DNA of 64,000 bases from positions 764,036 to 828,035 of the forward strand of contig NZ_LMEC01000001.1 in NCBI RefSeq assembly GCF_001425265.1, given 5' to 3'. Below, piece after piece: positions 42,303-50,707 of the stretch. Both the position numbers and the translations under genes were made by a program. The notes beneath the pieces are model-generated. The model was not told the DNA's origin. It saw only the letters and a program-made list of their open reading frames with translations, and searched no databases. The stretch comes from Massilia sp. Root418 (GTDB lineage: Bacteria > Pseudomonadota > Gammaproteobacteria > Burkholderiales > Burkholderiaceae_D). The stretch's first letter is position 1. Each line of letters starts with the position of its first letter.

Positions 42303-43309
42303 TTCATCTCCTCTCCGGCGTTGTCGGCCTCGACCAGCGGCATGGTATGCCGGGCACGTTCCTCCCGCGGAGTGCAGGCAAAATAGTTGCGGTAGGTGGT
42401 GGAAAAATGCGAGCCCGAGGAAAACCCGCAAGCCAGGCCAACTTGCTGGATCGAGAGCGTGGTCTGTTTTAACTGGCGGCGGGCATGCTTGAGCCGCAGC
42501 TCCAGGTAGTAGCGAGATGGGAAGGTATCCAGGTGCTGGCGGAACAGCCGCTCAAGCTGGCGGCGCGACACGCCAACCAATTGCGCTATATCTTCCGCCG
42601 GCAACGGTTCGGCCAGGTTGGCCGCCATCAGTTCCAGCGCATCCCTGAGCCGTGTCGAGCCCACCGCCGGCTGCGCCGATGCGGGCACGGGTTGGCGCTC
42701 ATCTCCGCCACGCAGCCTTTCCAGGCCCAGCGCGACCGCCACTTCGGCGGCAAACATGCTGCCGTGGCGCTTGCCCAGCCAGTGCAGGAGCAAATCGATC
42801 ACCGCAGCGCCGGCGCCGGCACTGATGCGGTTGCGGTCAAGCTCGTACAGCCCCTGCGTGAATACCGTATCGGGGTAGCGCTGCGCTGCCTCCGCTTGCA
42901 ATTGCCAGTCAATCGCGGCGCGGTAGCCGTTGAGCAGGCCGTGTTGCGCCAGCACTTGCGCGCCCGTACCGCAAGCGCCCAGGACCCAGCTACTGTCCCG
43001 GCCCAGATGGCGTAGCTGCTGGCCCAGGTGGTGGCTGGCCTCTTCGTCCAGGCGCTCGTCAATGCGTTCGTCCGCGATCAGCAACAGCAGGCCGGGCTGC
43101 TCGACATTCAACCTGCCCAACGGTTCCGCCGCCAGCGTCAGGCCGCACTGGGACAAGGCCGCTTCGCCTTCCGGACTATACTGGCGCAGCCGGTACAAGG
43201 TCTCCCCTTCCACCTCATTGGCTATGGTGAACGCAGCACGCACCGCCCCCAGCGTGAACAGCGAGAAGCCGGGCAGCAAGATCAATGAAACGGAACAGGG
43301 ATTCCCCAT
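42299..43309 (-). CDS. GlxA/ArgR-type AraC family regulator
   Basis: 336 residues. DJ-1/PfpI-like N-terminal domain (SVSLILLPGFSLFTLGAVRAAFTIAN, GLLLLIADERIDERL, SWVLGACGTGAQVLAQHGLL) and a C-terminal AraC double helix-turn-helix (AEDIAQLVGVSRRQLERLFRQHLDTFPSRYYLELRLKHARRQLKQTTLSIQQVGLACGFSSGSHFSTTYRNYF). This matches the architecture of Pseudomonas ArgR, the activator of arginine catabolism. The next gene is astA, translationally coupled, so it probably senses arginine and controls this cluster. Confidence 0.9.
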   Translation of the reverse strand: MGNPCSVSLILLPGFSLFTLGAVRAAFTIANEVEGETLYRLRQYSPEGEAALSQCGLTLAAEPLGRLNVEQPGLLLLIADERIDERLDEEASHHLGQQLRHLGRDSSWVLGACGTGAQVLAQHGLLNGYRAAIDWQLQAEAAQRYPDTVFTQGLYELDRNRISAGAGAAVIDLLLHWLGKRHGSMFAAEVAVALGLERLRGGDERQPVPASAQPAVGSTRLRDALELMAANLAEPLPAEDIAQLVGVSRRQLERLFRQHLDTFPSRYYLELRLKHARRQLKQTTLSIQQVGLACGFSSGSHFSTTYRNYFACTPREERARHTMPLVEADNAGEEMK

Positions 43310-43313
43310 GCTG

Positions 43314-44624
43314 TCAGTTGCCAGTCAAATAGTCGGCCGCCAGGCTGGCGAGCGCGCGCACGCCAGTCAGCAAGGCCGCCTCATCGGGATTGAAACGCGG
43401 TGAATGGTTGGCGGCCCACTGTGCCGGATCTGCCCCGGGCGGATTCACGCCGAGGAAAAACAGCATGGACGGCACGTGCCGGCCGTAATAGGAAAAATCC
43501 TCCGCCGTGGTACTCGGCGCCACGTCGCCCAGCAACCGGGCGCCCGCCACGCGGCGCAGGCTAGGCAGCATTTTCGCCGTCAGCGCCGGATCGTTCCATG
43601 TCACGGGATAACCGGCATCAAAACTCACACCGGCCGTGGCACCGGCCGACAGCGCCAGATGTTCTGCCGTGCGCCTGACCTGCAACAGCAGCTGCTCGCG
43701 CACCGCCGGATCGAAACTGCGTATCGTGCCGCTCATTCTGACTTCACCGGGCACGATGTTCGGGCGCTCGCCAGCGTGCAGTGTGCCGACCGTGATCACG
43801 GCCGGCGCCACCGTCAAATCGGTCTGGCGACTGACGATGGTTTGCAGCCCCAGCACAATCTGCGCCGCCACCACGACCGGGTCCACCCCATTCCACGGCA
43901 GGGCACCGTGGGTCTGGCGGCCCCGCACCACGATCTCGAAGGTGTCGCCGCCGGCCATCAGCCCGCGTGCACGGGTGGAGATGGTTCCCGTAGGCTGCGG
44001 CGTAATGCCGACGTGCAGGCCAAACATGGCCGATACCTTGGGGTTTTCCAGCACACCCGCCTTGACCAGCCGTTCCGCGCCATTCGGTTCATTGGCCACG
44101 CCCTCCTCGGCAGGCTGGAACACCAGCTTGACGGTGCCCGGCAATTGCCCGCGCATCGCGGCCAGCACGCGCGCCACCCCCAGCAGCATGGCCACGTGCA
44201 TGTCATGGCCACAGGCGTGCATCACGCCGACTTCCTTGCCGCCCGCCTGCACCCGCTCGCGAGAAGCAAACGCCAGGCCGGTGTCTTCCGTCACAGGCAA
44301 GCCATCCATATCGGCCCGTAGGGCTACCACCGGGCCGGGACGCCCGGTTTTCAGCAAGCCGATCACAGCCGTCTCTGCCAGGCCCCGCGTCACTTCGTAG
44401 CCCATGCGGCCCAGTTCTTGCGCCACCAGATCCGCCGTGCGGCGCTCCTGAAATGCCAGTTCGGGATGGGCGTGCAGGTCGCGCCGCCAGTTCACCACTT
44501 CCGGCAGCACTTTCGCTGCCTCGGCATCGATCTGCGCGTGGTAGCGGGCCGGTGCAGGCTGCGCCACCGCAGCGGCGGGCAGGCTGCACAGCAGCAGAGC
44601 GGCGATCCAGCGTCCCGGCTTCAT
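43314..44624 (-). CDS. Secreted M20 family amidohydrolase/peptidase
   Basis: 436 residues from the ATG at 44624, which overlaps the cyanophycinase stop by 4 bases. Signal peptide MKPGRWIAALLLCSLPAAAV-AQ. M20D-type motifs: VNWRRDLHAHPELAFQE, VVALRADMDGLPV, GVMHACGHDMHVAMLLGVARVL, KLVFQPAEEG (the double Glu), and a dimerisation domain around TFEIVVRGRQTHGALPWNGVDPV. M20D enzymes hydrolyse N-acyl amino acids or dipeptides with zinc. Being coupled to an extracellular cyanophycinase, it may split beta-Asp-Arg dipeptides or trim them; this is inference. Confidence 0.88.
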   Translation of the reverse strand: MKPGRWIAALLLCSLPAAAVAQPAPARYHAQIDAEAAKVLPEVVNWRRDLHAHPELAFQERRTADLVAQELGRMGYEVTRGLAETAVIGLLKTGRPGPVVALRADMDGLPVTEDTGLAFASRERVQAGGKEVGVMHACGHDMHVAMLLGVARVLAAMRGQLPGTVKLVFQPAEEGVANEPNGAERLVKAGVLENPKVSAMFGLHVGITPQPTGTISTRARGLMAGGDTFEIVVRGRQTHGALPWNGVDPVVVAAQIVLGLQTIVSRQTDLTVAPAVITVGTLHAGERPNIVPGEVRMSGTIRSFDPAVREQLLLQVRRTAEHLALSAGATAGVSFDAGYPVTWNDPALTAKMLPSLRRVAGARLLGDVAPSTTAEDFSYYGRHVPSMLFFLGVNPPGADPAQWAANHSPRFNPDEAALLTGVRALASLAADYLTGN

Positions 44625-45949
44625 TGCCACGCCTGATAGAAAGGCGTTTTCAGCCGCACCGGCCGCACATCGAGCCGCGCATCGAAGATCGAATAATCAT
44701 TGTTGTCCAGCCCGGCGTTGTCCCAGCCATGCGTCTGTTGGTCGCGCCGCAGTATGAACTCGAAACCCAGCTCGGGAGCAGGATCGGCCACTGGCGAATC
44801 GGGGAACTGCTCCAGGTCGAAGGCGATGCCGCGAACATGATCGCGCGGGCCCTCCACCAGCTGCGTCAGCGCGCGCAGGATGGTGTTTTCGCCGAGGATG
44901 TCGGTGTAGGCGGGACGCATGTATTCCAGGTCCGAAACAAAGCCCGGCTGGAGAAACTTGATCTCGCCCCTGGCCTGTTTGGCCGCCAGCACCTGGCCCT
45001 TCAACGTGGCCAGGTCGTAACGGTCGCCATTATCGAGATAGGAAATCCTCACGTTGCGCACGTTCACCGGCCCCGCTTCCTGCGTGGCCTGGCGCAAGTC
45101 CAGCAGGAGCGCGCCGCTGCCGCCGACAATTTCGATTTCACTGCCGTGGATAATGGCTGCGGTATTCTCGTCCACCCCGAGCCCCACCTTGTAGCCTTTG
45201 GCCAGCATCAGTGCCAGCATCCGCCCCACCCTGCCCCGCTTGAGGAAGTGCTGGTCTATGAACAGCTGGTCGCCAACAAAGCCCAGGCCGCGATCGATCT
45301 CCTTGCCATCGCGCATCACGCCCTTCATCACCTGCACGGGATTCAGCGCATCGCGGAACATGGTGCTGCTCATGATGGCGGCACCGGCGCTGCTGCCGGC
45401 AATCACGCCGCCGCGCGCCTGCAATTCGCGCACGGCCTGCAGCACGGGCGACGCCACCCCTTCCGGATTCAGCACGTCCGCCGTGCGCTCCTGCGCACCG
45501 CCGGTAAAGAACACGCCCGTGGCGGCGCGGATCTGCGCCACATTGGCAGGGTCGGCCGCTGCCCGGCGTGCGGACTCCAGCGTCTCGCCTGCCCAGCGCG
45601 GTGCGATCTTCAGCAATTCCGCCTGCGCGCCGCGGCGCCGAAGTTGTTCTACCGCATCCGCACCCGACGTTTCAGGGCGTGCGGACGCGCTGGGGATCAC
45701 CACGAACCGTGCGGCGGCGCCACCGGCCAGTTGCACCAGCCGCTGGCGTACCGCCTCGTTATCGGAGCGCACGGCACCGCCCATCGGTATCACCGTGCCG
45801 GCAACAGGCCGGAACGCCAGCGCCGGCGGCGTCTCCGCGGCGTGGACGGCGGAACCCGCCCATAAAGCGCTCAGCTGCGCCGCACATAACAGCAGTCTCG
45901 ACACGGATTTCACCAACAAGCTCCTTCGCCAGATTTGCATTTCCGCCAT
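44621..45949 (-). CDS. Secreted cyanophycinase (peptidase S51)
   Basis: 442 residues from the ATG at 45949 (45940 also possible). Signal peptide ending AVHAAE. S51 motifs: IPMGGAVRSDNEAVRQRLVQLAGG, ARFVVIPSASA, GVFFTGGAQERTADVL (147-160) and GSSAGAAIM with catalytic Ser187 in place of the usual G-T-S-A-G-A. The fold is the cyanophycinase one with a long C-terminal beta region. Cyanophycinases cleave the multi-L-arginyl-poly-L-aspartate polymer to beta-Asp-Arg dipeptides; secreted (CphE-like) forms allow use of external polymer. First gene of the leftward cluster, divergent from the receptor. Confidence 0.9.
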   Translation of the reverse strand: MAEMQIWRRSLLVKSVSRLLLCAAQLSALWAGSAVHAAETPPALAFRPVAGTVIPMGGAVRSDNEAVRQRLVQLAGGAAARFVVIPSASARPETSGADAVEQLRRRGAQAELLKIAPRWAGETLESARRAAADPANVAQIRAATGVFFTGGAQERTADVLNPEGVASPVLQAVRELQARGGVIAGSSAGAAIMSSTMFRDALNPVQVMKGVMRDGKEIDRGLGFVGDQLFIDQHFLKRGRVGRMLALMLAKGYKVGLGVDENTAAIIHGSEIEIVGGSGALLLDLRQATQEAGPVNVRNVRISYLDNGDRYDLATLKGQVLAAKQARGEIKFLQPGFVSDLEYMRPAYTDILGENTILRALTQLVEGPRDHVRGIAFDLEQFPDSPVADPAPELGFEFILRRDQQTHGWDNAGLDNNDYSIFDARLDVRPVRLKTPFYQAWQ

Positions 45950-46146
45950 GTTGCCATTGATCTGGCCGCCGTAGCCACGCTGTGGCCTAACACGCTCCCC
46001 TGTTTGCGCACATTGGCAATTGCATGTCGCGCTGTGGAAAGTCCGCAACAGATGATAGCTAACTTTCATTGCAAATGCGACACCGCTTTCACACAGAGCG
46101 ACCCACGCGGTTTAACGTGCGCGCAAGGTGCTCAACGTTGCATACT

Positions 46147-46161
46147 ATGAAACTGTTTCAT
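46147..46161. promoter_or_regulatory. Palindrome in the cyanophycinase/TBDR divergent promoter region
   Basis: ATGAAAC-T-GTTTCAT, a perfect 15-bp palindrome, 65 bases before the receptor start and about 200 bases before the cyanophycinase start. Consistent with an operator shared by or favouring the receptor; no regulator can be assigned from the sequence. Confidence 0.45.
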
Positions 46162-46225
46162 CACCCCCCGGGGCGGCACAAGCATGTTGCTTGCGTATTA
46201 CTACCCACTGACGAGGACTGATCGC

Positions 46226-48988
46226 ATGAAAATACCTGGCACGCACAAGGCGTCTGTATTCCGCCGCTCCCGCTGCACCCATGCTGTATTGCTCGCGCTA
46301 GGCAGCATGGGCATGGGCACGAACATCGCTTACGCGCAAGCCATGCCGCGCGTGGAAATCACCGGCTCCAGTATCAAGCGCATCGAGGGCGAGGCAGCGC
46401 TGCCGGTCGAGATCATCAAGCGGGAAGATATCGACAAGTCCGGGGTGACCACTGCTGCCGAGCTGCTGCAGAAGATTTCCTCGAACGTGGGCGGCCTGAC
46501 CGATGGCGCCAGCGTCAGCGACGTCATGGGCGGCCAGCGCGGCTTTAACGGTGCCAACCTGCGCGGCCTGGGCGTGTCGAGCACGCTGGTGCTGCTGAAC
46601 GGCCGCCGCATGGCCAACTTCGCCAGCCCCGGCGACAATTCCGGTGTCGACCTGAACAACATCCCGGCCGGCGCCATCCAGCGCGTGGAAGTGCTCAAGG
46701 ATGGCGCATCGGCGATTTACGGCACCGATGCCATGGGCGGCGTGATCAACTTCATCACCCGCAAGGATTACCAGGGTGGCGATGCCAGCGTGTATGCGCT
46801 GGGTACGGACGAAGGCGGCGGCGGCAAGAAATCGGCCTCGCTGTCCGGCGGCATCGGCAATCTCAGTACCGACCGCTTCAACGTGTTCGGCGCACTGGAC
46901 GTGCAGCAAACGGACCGCCTGGCCAGCTCGCAGCGCAAATTCATGCAGGAATACAGCCTGCCCGACCGCCTGTCGCCGCAGCTGTCGAGCTACACTTTCC
47001 CGGCCAACGTGGACCTCACCTCCGCCCAGCTGGCAACCTTGAACAGATCGGGCTACCTGAAAGGCTCCGGCCCCGGCGGCACCTGGGTGCCATCGCCGGG
47101 CCGGCGCGTCAACTTCGGCAAGGATTCCTGCGTGAACGGCAGCCCGAACGTGGTACGGCCGCTCGGCCCCGGCGGCACGGAAGGCTGCTCCTTCAACTAC
47201 ATGGGCGACTCGGAAGTCTATCCGGAATCCAAAAAACAAAGCTTTATCGGCCGCGGCACCTTCCTGGTGGGAGACGCCCATCAAGTATTTGCGGAAGTCC
47301 TGCTGAGCAAAGCCGAAACCAGCTACGCCGCCTCGCCCGCCACCTCGGGCAGCATCAACGGCACCGACAACGGCATCTCCCTGCCAGCCGATCTGCAGGC
47401 AAAGACCGGCATCACTACCCCCATCAACTTCCGCTTCCGGCTCACCGATGCGGGCCGCCGTACCTCGGAAGTAACCAGTAAAGGGTCACGCTTCGTGCTG
47501 GGTGCGACCGGCAAGGTGGGCGACTGGGAATACGATACGGCTTACAACCACAGCGTGAACAAGGCTACCGACCTCGATATCGATGGCTGGGTATCGCGCA
47601 GCAAACTGCTGGCCGGCATGGCCAGCGGCAAGTACAATCCGTTTGTCCCGGCCACCGATGACGCCGGCCGCAAGTTCATGGACTCGATCAAGATCAATGG
47701 CGCGGCGCGTATCTCCAAAGGCACCAGCGACAGCTTCGATGGCAAGCTGACCCGCTCGCTGATGGCGCTGGCCGGCGGCGACGTGATGCTGGCGGTGGGC
47801 GCCGAACTGCGGCGCGAGAAAACGGCGTTCAGCTCCACCGATGCGCTGCGCACCAACGACGTGCAGGGCGACCGGGCAAGCTCGGACGAATTGCTGGCCG
47901 ACACGTCCAATTCGCGCGACATCGCCGGCATCTACACGGAGATCAATGCCCCCTTCAGCAAGGAATGGGAAGGCCAGTTCGCCATCCGGCACGACCGCTA
48001 CAAAGGCGTGCACGATCCGCTCACCAACGTCACCACGCCAAAGCTGACCACCACCAATCCGAAGGTGGCCGTCAGCTACCGCCCGAACAAGGAAGTGCTG
48101 GCCCGCGCTTCCTACGGCACCGGCTTCCGTGCCCCGTCGATCGCGGAACTGTTCCTGCCGGTGCGTTCCGGCACTACGGCCAGCTTTGTCAGTGACCCGG
48201 TATCGGGCGAGATTGCCCAGTTCGACCTGGACCGTTACGGCAACCCGCAGCTGAAACCGGAGAAATCCAAGCAGTTCTCCGCTGGCCTGGTGCTGGAGCC
48301 GAACAGGAACTGGAACGCCAGCCTCGACTACTGGATCATCCGCAAGACCGACATTATTTCGGAAATTGGCGAACAGACGGTGTTCGACAACCCGATCTAC
48401 TACAACGATCCGCAGATCGTGGTGCGGGACGAAGATGGCGCCGTGTCCTACCTGCAGTTCAAGAAGGAGAACCGTGGCAAGCTCAATACTTCAGGGTTCG
48501 ATATTGCGCTGAACTGGCGCAGCGACGCCACCTCGCTGGGCCGCTTCAGCGCCAGCCTGAACGGAACGCTGATCACCGAGTACAAGTTCCAGTCCGATCC
48601 GAATTCGCCGATGACGGACGGCCTGGGCGTGTTCCGCGACGACAAGGCCGTGCAGCGCTGGCGCCACAAGCTCAATCTTGACTGGACTGAGGGTCCGGTC
48701 AGTCTGAGCCTGGGCAACACCTTCTTCTCCAGCTATCGCGACCAGAACATCCCGGGCCTGGCGGATCCTGGCTGGAACGACCGCGACGTGAAAGCCTACT
48801 CGTTGTGGGATTTGACGGGTAGCTATGCGTTCAGCAAGAACCTCAAGCTGCGCGCCGGCGTGATCAATATGTTCGATACGGCGCCGCCATTCACCAACCA
48901 GTCGCGCTATTTCGAAGTGACGTGGGACCCGACTTACGGTGACCCGCGCGGCCGCTCGATGTTTGCCAACCTGCAGTACAAGTTCTAA
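46226..48988 (+). CDS. TonB-dependent receptor of the cyanophycin-type locus
   Basis: 920 residues from the ATG at 46226 (GAGGAC upstream). Signal peptide to about 37 (MGTNIAYAQA). TonB-box region PRVEITGSSIKRIEGEAALPVEII, plug with VTTAAELLQKISSNVGG, RGLGVSSTLVLLNGRRMANF and DGASAIYGTDAMGGVINFITRKDYQGG, and a barrel ending MFANLQYKF. The G-S-x-I-K-R subtype is common for peptide-related receptors in Xanthomonadales and relatives, unlike the sugar-type receptors elsewhere in this window. Divergent from the cyanophycinase gene, so import of cyanophycin peptides is the natural reading. Confidence 0.92.
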   Translation: MKIPGTHKASVFRRSRCTHAVLLALGSMGMGTNIAYAQAMPRVEITGSSIKRIEGEAALPVEIIKREDIDKSGVTTAAELLQKISSNVGGLTDGASVSDVMGGQRGFNGANLRGLGVSSTLVLLNGRRMANFASPGDNSGVDLNNIPAGAIQRVEVLKDGASAIYGTDAMGGVINFITRKDYQGGDASVYALGTDEGGGGKKSASLSGGIGNLSTDRFNVFGALDVQQTDRLASSQRKFMQEYSLPDRLSPQLSSYTFPANVDLTSAQLATLNRSGYLKGSGPGGTWVPSPGRRVNFGKDSCVNGSPNVVRPLGPGGTEGCSFNYMGDSEVYPESKKQSFIGRGTFLVGDAHQVFAEVLLSKAETSYAASPATSGSINGTDNGISLPADLQAKTGITTPINFRFRLTDAGRRTSEVTSKGSRFVLGATGKVGDWEYDTAYNHSVNKATDLDIDGWVSRSKLLAGMASGKYNPFVPATDDAGRKFMDSIKINGAARISKGTSDSFDGKLTRSLMALAGGDVMLAVGAELRREKTAFSSTDALRTNDVQGDRASSDELLADTSNSRDIAGIYTEINAPFSKEWEGQFAIRHDRYKGVHDPLTNVTTPKLTTTNPKVAVSYRPNKEVLARASYGTGFRAPSIAELFLPVRSGTTASFVSDPVSGEIAQFDLDRYGNPQLKPEKSKQFSAGLVLEPNRNWNASLDYWIIRKTDIISEIGEQTVFDNPIYYNDPQIVVRDEDGAVSYLQFKKENRGKLNTSGFDIALNWRSDATSLGRFSASLNGTLITEYKFQSDPNSPMTDGLGVFRDDKAVQRWRHKLNLDWTEGPVSLSLGNTFFSSYRDQNIPGLADPGWNDRDVKAYSLWDLTGSYAFSKNLKLRAGVINMFDTAPPFTNQSRYFEVTWDPTYGDPRGRSMFANLQYKF

Positions 48989-49576
48989 TCTCCCCTCAGG
49001 CGCCCTTGCCTGCCATACGGCAGGCGGGGCCGTCTCGCCACCAGCGCGCACTCTGCCTTAATTCCCCCGGCTTTCTGGAACCCTTCATCCGCGTTTCCCC
49101 CAACGACCGGGCCGTCATCCGGGCCGTCCTCGCGCGAGCAGATCGGCGCCGAACTAGCGCGAATGATGGGGATATTACAAGCATGCAGAAAATCGTATTG
49201 ATACTGCACTTCCTTACATCCGCCGCGCGGCGATAGCACCTCGGCCGCTGGAATGCAGGCGCCGGCTGGCCCGGAGAGCGGCCGGTTAAAGCGATCAATA
49301 GCAAAATCTGCACGCGCCCCTGTATCGGCCGTGCAGATTCTTTTCTTAAGGCCGTCATGGCATGCGCCGGCCCTTTTCAGCCCGTATTTTTGCCGCAGTA
49401 TTTCGGATAGACTCCGCCGGATCGCGGCACAGATGGGGCCGATTCCGGTCCCGCAAGTGGAAACCGGAATGCCCCCAATTTGTAGCGCCCCACCCCCATC
49501 GACTTGGCTAAGCCGGCCAGCGCAAGCTACCCGGCCCGGGTGTATCCGGTCGGCCGCGCAAAAAAAGGGAGACTAA
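48989..49576. other. Non-coding gap with two hairpins
   Basis: About 590 bases without a credible gene. A hairpin GCCTGCC-ATAC-GGCAGGC at 49008-49025 follows the receptor but lacks a T tract. A second, terminator-like hairpin is at 49305-49347. The remaining 230 bases before the GH62 gene should hold its promoter; I recognise no shared element with the other loci. Confidence 0.5.
49305..49347 (+). terminator. Terminator-like hairpin before the GH62 gene
   Basis: AATCTGCACG (49305-49314) and CGTGCAGATT (49330-49339), a perfect 10-bp stem with a 15-base loop, then CTTTTCTT. It would end rightward transcription from the receptor, about 320 bases downstream, before the GH62 operon. Confidence 0.6.
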
Positions 49577-50650
49577 ATGAATTTAAAAAAACGCAGTATG
49601 ACGGCAACCCTCTGGGTTGTCCTGGCAGTATGGGGTTGTGGCGGGGATAAAGCCGTTGCCAGCAGCCCAGCCGAGTCTGCCGCGCAGCCTGCCAAACTGG
49701 CGTTTAACTGGACTTCGAGCCCGCCGCTTATTGCGCCTCAGCCAGACCCGAACCAGACAATTTACGCCGTCAAAGATCCTTCGATCGTTTACGCGAACGG
49801 AAAGTATCACGTATTTCTCACAACGGCCGGGACGGCTGGCTGGGGCCTTGGGTACACCAGTTTTGACAACTGGTCGAACGCGTCAGCCGCGAAAATCGTC
49901 CCGCTTGACAAGTCCCCCATGGGGCCAGGTTATCGCGCAGCGCCGCAGGTGTTTTATTTCGCTCCGCAGAAAACGTGGTATCTCGTATATCAGGGCGCCG
50001 ATCCGCTTTATTCGACCACGAAAGACATCAGCGATCCCATGTCGTGGAGCGCGCCGAAACCGTTCTTCCCGGTCGTGCCCGACATCGTCAAAGCCCCGCT
50101 AGGCGTTGGCTGGCTGGATTTCTGGGTCATCTGCGACGATAAAAAATGCTATATGTTCGGTACAGATGATAACGGACGCCTGCTCCGGTCCGAAACCGAA
50201 CTAGCGCAATTTCCGAATGGCTTCCATAACACGGTCGCTGTCATGACCGAAAAAAAGGAAGACGTCTTCGAGGCGAGCAATACCTACAAAATCGCCAACA
50301 CCAATACCTACATTACGCTGGTGGAGGCAATTTCGCCGCAAGGACGCTATTTCCGGATTTGGAAGAGCGATGGCCTGGACGGAAAATGGGAGCCATTCTC
50401 CTCCGCGCCAATGAACGCTTTCGCGACGCGCGACAATGTTGAACAGATCTGGTCGGAAGGGATTTCCCACGGTGAGCTGGTGCGGACGAATACCGATCAA
50501 ACGATGACCATCGATCCTTGCCGGCCGCTCGAATACCTCTTCCAGGGCAATGACCCTGCAGTGCATGTGGACGACTACATCAAGGTTCCGTACCGCCTGG
50601 GCGTGATCACGACGAAGGGCAAAAACCCAGTGAGCGCACTCTGCCGCTGA
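49577..50650 (+). CDS. GH62 alpha-L-arabinofuranosidase, probable lipoprotein
   Basis: 357 residues; GGGAGA precedes the ATG. A short hydrophobic N-terminus with LAVWGC (Cys21) suggests a lipoprotein, though Trp at -2 is not ideal. GH62 five-bladed propeller: FNWTSSPPLI, YAVKDPSIVYANGKYHVF with Asp67 as base, GWLDFWVICDD with Asp181 and VFEASNTYKI with Glu232 as acid, then EYLFQGNDP. GH62 enzymes remove arabinose from singly substituted xylose in arabinoxylan. The gene has visibly more A/T in third positions than its neighbours, hinting at recent transfer. First of four rightward xylan/glucan genes. Confidence 0.9.
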   Translation: MNLKKRSMTATLWVVLAVWGCGGDKAVASSPAESAAQPAKLAFNWTSSPPLIAPQPDPNQTIYAVKDPSIVYANGKYHVFLTTAGTAGWGLGYTSFDNWSNASAAKIVPLDKSPMGPGYRAAPQVFYFAPQKTWYLVYQGADPLYSTTKDISDPMSWSAPKPFFPVVPDIVKAPLGVGWLDFWVICDDKKCYMFGTDDNGRLLRSETELAQFPNGFHNTVAVMTEKKEDVFEASNTYKIANTNTYITLVEAISPQGRYFRIWKSDGLDGKWEPFSSAPMNAFATRDNVEQIWSEGISHGELVRTNTDQTMTIDPCRPLEYLFQGNDPAVHVDDYIKVPYRLGVITTKGKNPVSALCR

Positions 50651-50707
50651 TCCAGCGCGCCGGCTTTGCTGCATTCTTCAAATACCAACTGTCTGGAAAA
50701 CCTCTGT

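Noticed and set aside
49008..49025. Hairpin after the cyanophycin-locus receptor as a terminator
   Set aside because: Seven-base stem is perfect, but no T tract follows on either strand.
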